Positions 59,302-64,000 of a stretch of DNA of 64,000 nt are shown here, one piece after another (position 1 is the stretch's first letter; each line of letters begins with the position of its first letter). Source of the DNA: an uncultured Collinsella sp. (GTDB lineage: Bacteria > Actinomycetota > Coriobacteriia > Coriobacteriales > Coriobacteriaceae); the NCBI GenBank assembly GCA_902479135.1, contig CABSNU010000005.1, positions 1 through 64,000 of the forward strand, written 5' to 3'. The notes below the pieces were generated by a model. The model did not search any database. It saw nothing but the letters and a program-made list of their open reading frames with translations, and had not been told where the DNA came from. Both the position numbers and the translations under genes were made by a program.

Positions 59302-59781
59302 ATGGAGTTGAAAATTTCGATCGTGACGTGCTCGGATACGCGCGATCTTGCGCAGGACGAGGCTGGAGCCGCGCTCGAGGAGCTCATCGAGGCGCAGGGA
59401 TGGACGGTTGCCTCACATGTGGTCGTGCGCGACGACGTTAGCGAGATTGGTGATGCCATTGTGGAAGCTGCCGATGCGTGCCACGCCAATGTCGTGCTCA
59501 CCTGCGGCGGCACGGGTCTTTCGATGCGCGACGTGACACCCGAGGCGACGCGTGCCGTCTGTGACCGTGATGTGCCGGGTGTCGCCGAGGCAATCCGTGC
59601 CTACTCGATGACCAAGACGCGCCGCGCCATGCTCTCGCGCGCCGTGTGCATGCAGCGTGGGCATACGCTTGTCATCAACTTTCCGGGATCCACGAAAGCG
59701 GCCCGCGAAAGCTGGGAGGCCGTGAGCGATCAGCTGGAGCATGCGGCCCAAATGACGGCGGGCGGCGGACATACCAACTAA
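59302..59781 (+). CDS. mogA: Molybdopterin adenylyltransferase (MogA/MoaB family)
   Basis: This enzyme adenylylates molybdopterin before metal insertion. The 159-residue protein has IVTCSDTRDLAQDEAGAAL at the N terminus (SDxxxxxxxxDxSG type), the MoCF-domain LTCGGTGLSMRDVTPEAT, and a C-terminal NFPGSTKAARESWEAV with the PGS loop. MoaB and MogA cannot be separated by eye. GGAGGAA lies 5 bases before the ATG, and the gene follows moeA after 10 bases, so the two are cotranscribed. Confidence 0.92.
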   Translation: MELKISIVTCSDTRDLAQDEAGAALEELIEAQGWTVASHVVVRDDVSEIGDAIVEAADACHANVVLTCGGTGLSMRDVTPEATRAVCDRDVPGVAEAIRAYSMTKTRRAMLSRAVCMQRGHTLVINFPGSTKAARESWEAVSDQLEHAAQMTAGGGHTN

Positions 59782-59871
59782 GCGGTTTACCTGCGGCGGG
59801 GCGACCAGAACGGCTGCTCCGCTTTTGTTTTCCGCCGAAGCGACGCCAAGGTGCACGGCAACTCGAAACTA

Positions 59872-59924
59872 TATTCTCTGGCGAGAATAATTTCTCACTA
59901 TCATTATTCTCGTAGAAGTATAAT
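59872..59924 (+). promoter_or_regulatory. mod promoter with three-half-site operator
   Basis: CGAGAATAAT (59882-59891) and ATTATTCTCG (59903-59912) are a perfect 10-base inverted repeat with an 11-base spacer. A further TATTCTC (59872-59878) pairs with the left half at 4-base spacing. A consensus minus-10 TATAAT (59919-59924) follows, with no good minus-35. The palindrome covers the minus-35 and spacer region, so a dimeric regulator, probably molybdate- or metal-responsive, likely controls modABC. The sequence does not match the E. coli ModE consensus. Confidence 0.72.
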
Positions 59925-59984
59925 CTGATTGCAGTTTAAAGCCCGCGGTGGGGTACCCGGGCACAAGGTCCGAAAGGGTTGAAT

Positions 59985-60860
59985 ATGTTCGATATGGTTT
60001 CACGCCGCGGTTTTGTCTCGCTTTCTGCTGCCGCTGCCGCCGGCTTTGGCCTTGCTGGCTGCTCGGGCAACAAGACGTCCGAGCCCGCTGGTTCCGATGC
60101 CGGCTCCGCCAAGTCTTCCTCTAAGAAGAAGGCTGTCGAGCTGCAGGTCTTTGCCGCCAACTCGCTCGAGAAGGCTCTGCCCGAGGTTCAGGAGCTCTAC
60201 ACCGAGCAGACCGGTACCACGTTTGCCGACACGCAGTTCAAAGCGTCCGGCGACCTTGTCGAGCAGATGCGCGCCGGTGCTGCGGTCGACGTGCTCATCA
60301 CCGCTTCCAAGGGCACCATGGACGACGCCGAGGCCGCCGAGCTCGTCGACGCCGACACCCGTGAGGATATGTTCGTCAACGATCTCGTGATCATTCGCGC
60401 CGAGGGCTCCGACACCAAGGTCGAGGTCATCGCCGACGTCGCGAATCTGGACGGCAAGATCGCCATCGGCGACGCCAAGACCGTTCCCGCCGGCAAGTAC
60501 GCCAACCAGGCCCTGGCCTCCGTGGGCCTCTACACCGGCACCGAGGGCGACGATGGCGAGTATGCTCCCGAGATCGCCGACAAGGTGGCCCTGGCCGACA
60601 AAGTTGGTACCGCCGCCGCCTATGTGTCCACAGGCGACTGCGTGGCCGGTTTTGTCTACAGCTCCGATATCTTCCGCTACGACGGCATCGAGGAGGCCTT
60701 CGTGTGCCCCGAGGATTCGCACAAGCCCATCGCGTACCCGGGTGCCGTTGCCGAGAGCTCCGAGCACGCCGACGAGGCCAAGGCGTTTATCGACTTTTGC
60801 CTGACCAACAAGAAGGCTCAGAAGATTTGGGCTAAGTACGGCTTTGAGCTTTCCGCGTAG
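59985..60860 (+). CDS. modA: Molybdate ABC transporter substrate-binding protein ModA
   Basis: ModA binds molybdate or tungstate outside the membrane for import. The 291-residue lipoprotein has an N-terminal SRRGFVSLSAAAAAGFGLAGC signal, with a twin-arginine-like SRR and lipobox LAGC, then a Ser/Lys-rich linker. The ModA domain follows: LQVFAANSLEKALPEVQELY, FKASGDLVEQMRAGAAVDV (in part), TIGDAKTVPAGKYANQAL-like IAIGDAKTVPAGKYA. I chose ATG 59985 with AAAGGG upstream. It is the first gene after the palindromic promoter. Confidence 0.94.
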   Translation: MFDMVSRRGFVSLSAAAAAGFGLAGCSGNKTSEPAGSDAGSAKSSSKKKAVELQVFAANSLEKALPEVQELYTEQTGTTFADTQFKASGDLVEQMRAGAAVDVLITASKGTMDDAEAAELVDADTREDMFVNDLVIIRAEGSDTKVEVIADVANLDGKIAIGDAKTVPAGKYANQALASVGLYTGTEGDDGEYAPEIADKVALADKVGTAAAYVSTGDCVAGFVYSSDIFRYDGIEEAFVCPEDSHKPIAYPGAVAESSEHADEAKAFIDFCLTNKKAQKIWAKYGFELSA

Positions 60861-60928
60861 TGCGGCTTGGCGCGATAATTCCATCGTTTTGTGTTTCACT
60901 CCGTCCTTGTATTCGCTTGGAGCTTTTC

Positions 60929-62371
60929 GTGCTTAATAGATTCCGCATCCTTGTCGCCTGTGCTTTGACCTTCACGCTTTGCTGGGTGCCGGGATTTGCG
61001 TTTGCTGGAGACGCTGAGGATGGAGCTCAGGTTGCTGCGACCGCCCATGGGCTTTCCTATGGGATCGAGGGTTTTGAGCGGTTGGCCAAGGGGACCGCTC
61101 GTGCCATGGAGGGCCAGCCTGAGGGCTACCGGTTTCCCGTTGACGAGGACGTGGATCTTGTAGTGGCGCCTGCCGCCGATCGCGTTGTGGTGTGGATATC
61201 GCCCAAGGCGGTCGAGAGGTATGGATTGGATCCGCAGGACAGCGAGTGTGTATCGGGTCTCAAGGCCCTCGTCTGCGAGCTCGACAGCGCAAACTGCATG
61301 GGTGGTGCACAGCTGGGGGACGTGGATCTTCCTTGGTATGTCACGGCGGAAACAACGTTTGATGCCGGCGGGTATACCTATAACTTTGATGAGCGCGGTG
61401 CGGATGGGGACCGCTATGTGGTGATTGCATCAGCCTCGGGTGATGCCAAGGGCGGCGCGCGTTGGCTTGATAGCGCTCAAATGGCAGAGGCATCGTCTGT
61501 CGTGTTGCGGGATGAGCAGGGCCCTTTGACCTCTCTTGCCTCCTTTTTGGGCGGCATCGACTACCGACCGTTTTGGGTTTCCATCAAAACGAGCGGCCTT
61601 GCCCTGCTGATCTCCTTTGCGCTGGGCCTGTTCGCCGCGTGGAAGACTATGGGTACCTCGAGTCGCATCAAGGGCCTGCTCGACTCGGTCTTTACGATTC
61701 CTATGGTGCTGCCGCCCACGGTCTGCGGCTTTTTGCTGCTTATGCTGTTTGGCCGCTCGACCGGGGTGGGCCAGTGGCTCATCGCGCACGGCGTCTCGAT
61801 CGTCTTTACGTGGCCCGCGGCGGTCATTTCGGCCGTCGTTGTGTCGTTTCCGCTGGTCTACCGCACGGCGCTCGGTGCCTTTGAGAGCCTCGACACGCAG
61901 ATGCTCGACGCCGCGCGAACTCTGGGGTGGTCCGAGCGTCGCATCTTTACCAAGCTTATGATGCCGCTTGGCTGGCCCTCGATTGCCGCCGGCACGGTGC
62001 TTGCCTTTGCCCGCGCCATGGGCGAGTTTGGCTGCACGCTGTTCTTTGCGGGCAACTACGCCGGCATTACGCAGACCATTCCCATTGCGATTTACTTTGA
62101 ATGGATGGGCGGCAATACGTCGGTGGCGCTCTTCTGGGTCGTCGTCGTGATTGTCTTTAGCTTTTTGGTCATCCTGTTTATCAACATGTACACGGCACAC
62201 TCGCAAAAGTACCGCGAGCGGGGCCTTTCCCGCGCGGAGCGCAAGCAGACCAAAGATTTCAACGGACAGGGCGATTCGCTCGACCCGGCGGGCGGCGATG
62301 CCCTGCGTATCGATCGCGAGGCGCTGGCCGAGCTTATGCGCGATAATGCGGCGCCGCAGGGAGGTCGATAG
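60929..62371 (+). CDS. modB: Molybdate ABC transporter permease ModB with N-terminal extracytoplasmic domain
   Basis: The C-terminal part (about 210-440) is a standard ModB permease with five to six membrane helices and the EAA-loop and ModB motifs RTLGWSERRIFTKLMMPLGWP and RAMGEFGCTLFFAGN. The protein is 480 residues, about twice the usual 225. It begins with a signal-peptide-like segment (MLNRFRILVACALTFTLCWV, cut near AFA) and about 180 extracytoplasmic residues of no recognised family. These contain Cys pairs (SECVSGLKALVCEL, SANCMGG). A cytoplasmic tail rich in Arg and Asp follows. The start is GTG 60929 behind TTGGAG. Confidence 0.88.
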   Translation: MLNRFRILVACALTFTLCWVPGFAFAGDAEDGAQVAATAHGLSYGIEGFERLAKGTARAMEGQPEGYRFPVDEDVDLVVAPAADRVVVWISPKAVERYGLDPQDSECVSGLKALVCELDSANCMGGAQLGDVDLPWYVTAETTFDAGGYTYNFDERGADGDRYVVIASASGDAKGGARWLDSAQMAEASSVVLRDEQGPLTSLASFLGGIDYRPFWVSIKTSGLALLISFALGLFAAWKTMGTSSRIKGLLDSVFTIPMVLPPTVCGFLLLMLFGRSTGVGQWLIAHGVSIVFTWPAAVISAVVVSFPLVYRTALGAFESLDTQMLDAARTLGWSERRIFTKLMMPLGWPSIAAGTVLAFARAMGEFGCTLFFAGNYAGITQTIPIAIYFEWMGGNTSVALFWVVVVIVFSFLVILFINMYTAHSQKYRERGLSRAERKQTKDFNGQGDSLDPAGGDALRIDREALAELMRDNAAPQGGR

Positions 62372-62374
62372 GTC

Positions 62375-63445
62375 ATGTCACTCGTTCTGGATATCAAAAA
62401 GCACTATCCCGGGTTTGTGCTCGACATGCAGCTTGAGGCCGGCGAGGAGCGCGTGGCGCTGCTCGGTGCCTCGGGTTGCGGCAAGAGCTGCACACTGCGC
62501 TGCATTGCCGGCGTGGAGACGCCCGACGAGGGCAAGATCATCGTCAACGGCGTGACCTTTTTTGACTCGGCGGCGGGCATCAGCCTGTCGCCCCAGGAGC
62601 GAAAATGCGCCCTGCTGTTCCAAAACTATCAGCTGTTTCCCAACATGACGGTGGCCGATAACGTATGCGCCGGTGTAAAGGACGCGGGCGACGCCGCCGC
62701 GCGCAAAAGGCTGGCCGAGCGCTATCTGGGCATTTTCGGTCTGGCCGATTTTGCCGACCGCTACCCCGCGCGCCTTTCGGGCGGGCAGCAGCAACGCGTG
62801 GCACTTGCCCGTATGGTGGCGGCGCATCCGGGCATCTTTATGTTCGACGAGCCCATGAGCGCGCTCGATTCCTATCTTAAGAGCGCCCTCGAGCAGAACA
62901 TGCTCGACCTGTTCGATGTCTGCAACCGCACCGTGCTCTACGTGAGCCACGACATCGACGAGGCATGCCGCCTGTGTCAGCGTATCTGCGTGATGCACGA
63001 CGGGCATGTTGAGGAGATCGGCTCCGTCGAGGACGTGGTCCGCCGTCCGCAGACGCTGGCGGCACTGCGCCTGACGGGCTGCAAGAACACAAGCCGCGCA
63101 CGAAAGATCGGGCCCGAGGAAGTTGAGGCGCTCGATTGGGGCATGACCTTTAACGTGGGTCGCGAGGTTCCCGACGATGTTGCCTACCTGGGTATTCGTG
63201 CGAGCTACTTCCATGTGGACAACCGTGCCGAGCGGGGTCGCAACAGTTACGACCTGCACGTGGCGCGCGTGAGCGATTCGCGCTTTGAGCGGCTGGTGTT
63301 GCTGGACGTGCCGCGCGTTGATGCGCCCACGCGTCTGCAGTGGAAGGTCAACAAAGTGGGCATGCCTGTCGACGAGCTGCCGCAAGCAGACGAGACGCTG
63401 CGCATGCATTTTGATGCCAGCAGGATCCATTTGGTTTGTCGATAG
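62375..63445 (+). CDS. modC: Molybdate ABC transporter ATP-binding protein ModC
   Basis: ModC is the ATPase of the molybdate importer. The 356-residue protein has Walker A LLGASGCGKSCTLR, Q-loop LLFQNYQLFPNMTV, signature LSGGQQQRVALAR, Walker B GIFMFDEPMSALD and H-loop LYVSHDIDEA. The region after about 235 is a TOBE-like accessory domain, where such transporters often sense molybdate. It starts 3 bases after modB. After its stop, 201 bases pass before the next ORF. Confidence 0.93.
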   Translation: MSLVLDIKKHYPGFVLDMQLEAGEERVALLGASGCGKSCTLRCIAGVETPDEGKIIVNGVTFFDSAAGISLSPQERKCALLFQNYQLFPNMTVADNVCAGVKDAGDAAARKRLAERYLGIFGLADFADRYPARLSGGQQQRVALARMVAAHPGIFMFDEPMSALDSYLKSALEQNMLDLFDVCNRTVLYVSHDIDEACRLCQRICVMHDGHVEEIGSVEDVVRRPQTLAALRLTGCKNTSRARKIGPEEVEALDWGMTFNVGREVPDDVAYLGIRASYFHVDNRAERGRNSYDLHVARVSDSRFERLVLLDVPRVDAPTRLQWKVNKVGMPVDELPQADETLRMHFDASRIHLVCR

Positions 63446-63646
63446 CGCCGGTTAATGCCGTCGGGGATATAAGCCTCGGCGGCTTCGTCTTGCCGTTCGC
63501 CGAATGAGGAATGACAAACCTTTATCAATTAAGATAATTATTTATTAAACGACGGCACACGACGCTGTCGTACGAATGTCAACGGTGTTCGTCTGGACGA
63601 TGACCGCTGATATAGTTGATCTTGACTGGTTAAGGAGGGTGCGCAC

Positions 63647-63715
63647 ATGCCGCAGACGACATACATTCGCCGCGTTGCCGCGCGCGCCCTGTATATGGCT
63701 CGGAGCCGCATATGA
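63647..63715 (+). CDS. Tiny Arg-rich ORF, possible leader peptide
   Basis: This 22-codon ORF has an excellent ribosome binding site (AAGGAGGG, 7 bases before the ATG). The product starts MPQTTYIRRVAARALYMA and ends RSRI, with five arginines. Its TGA overlaps a second ATG (63712) that opens a 58-codon ORF ending at 63888. It may be a leader peptide, but no intact regulated gene follows in the window. Coding status is uncertain. Confidence 0.35.
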   Translation: MPQTTYIRRVAARALYMARSRI

Positions 63716-63761
63716 GCAGGTATGTTCACGGCTCCGGGAGAGACGACGCACAACTAAATAA

Positions 63762-64000
63762 TCGACCGCAAAGCAGGTTCCCCAAAATTCCGGGTTTAGG
63801 CGCGGCTGGGTTTTCGCCACCCACCGTGCAGTTCGTGTCGCGCGTGGCCACTATGGCCGGCAGGCGGCGGGTGCCCCGTACTATCTGACCGGCGGTTTGT
63901 GTGAGAACGCTTATGTCGTTGAGCTGCTGGCCGCGCTGTTGGGCTCGCCGGTAGAGACCGCGCCCCTGGCACGCTTTGCCGGCGCTATCGGCGCAGCGAT
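63762..64000 (+). pseudogene. Truncated CoA-enzyme activase (BadF/BcrA ASKHA family) fragment
   Basis: From a stop at 63759 the frame is open to the window end and has no ATG or GTG start. It reads THRAVRVARGHYGRQAAGAPYY, quoted in parts, then YYLTGGLCENAYVVELLAALL and PLARFAGAIGAA. The TGG-x-x-x-N-x-x-VV and GAIGAA signatures match the C-terminal part of acyl-CoA dehydratase activases (ASKHA ATPases). The N-terminal two thirds, with the ATP loop and Fe-S cysteines, are missing upstream. It may be a decayed gene, a recombination scar or an assembly join. The region 63446-63646 before it holds nothing else convincing. Confidence 0.55.

Overview
The window is high-GC bacterial DNA packed with short-spaced genes. 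Several features point to the class Coriobacteriia, most likely Collinsella or a close relative: a Gram-positive division cluster with SepF, YggT and DivIVA; FtsI without PASTA domains; actinobacterial-style codon use; and a DUF47/Pit phosphate pair. This assignment is inferred from gene content and not from a database search. Bases 1-46 are not genomic. They are an Illumina Nextera adapter with an i5 index, so genuine sequence starts at about 47.

Layout. 117-15606 is a division and cell wall (dcw) cluster, all on the plus strand: mraZ, rsmH, ftsL-like, ftsI, murF, mraY, murD, ftsW, murG, murC, murB, ftsQ, ftsZ. murE, ddl and ftsA are not in it. It runs into pgeF, whose stop overlaps pstS, and then pstS-C-A-B-phoU (high-affinity phosphate uptake). 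yggS, sepF, yggT and divIVA follow (21173-23732). The minus strand then carries a nitroreductase and a DUF47-Pit low-affinity phosphate pair. 26703-30516 holds small plus-strand genes: an unknown protein, a Bax1-I membrane protein, a PARG-like TIGR02452 protein, an SGNH hydrolase and a pentapeptide-repeat protein. thiD and thiC lie on the minus strand, and thiC is preceded by a TPP riboswitch. Next come a frameshifted membrane-anchored gene, yaaA, an M18 aminopeptidase, polA and a HAD phosphatase.

40209-43797 is an arginine biosynthesis unit: a promoter, an arginine-rich leader peptide, argG, a 56-residue unknown ORF and argH. ndk, rpiB, a cysteine-desulfidase-family gene, a HAD hydrolase, rpsA, rnpB, yigZ, a C_GCAxxG_C_C protein, a metY-type enzyme, an MFS exporter and xpt follow. 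Then comes a small ArfB-like release-factor gene whose catalytic GGQ glutamine codon is a TAG stop. A lipid kinase and a ClC transporter are on the minus strand. The window ends with a molybdenum block (moeA, mogA, modA, modB with an extra extracytoplasmic domain, modC) and a truncated gene fragment at the right edge.

The observations most worth checking are the GG-UAG release-factor-like gene, the Arg-rich leader upstream of argG, the apparent ATC start of yggT, the PARG-like protein lacking the second glutamate of QEE, the ModB fusion, and a set of long intergenic inverted repeats, several of them between convergent genes. No tRNA gene, CRISPR array, prophage or insertion sequence was recognised.
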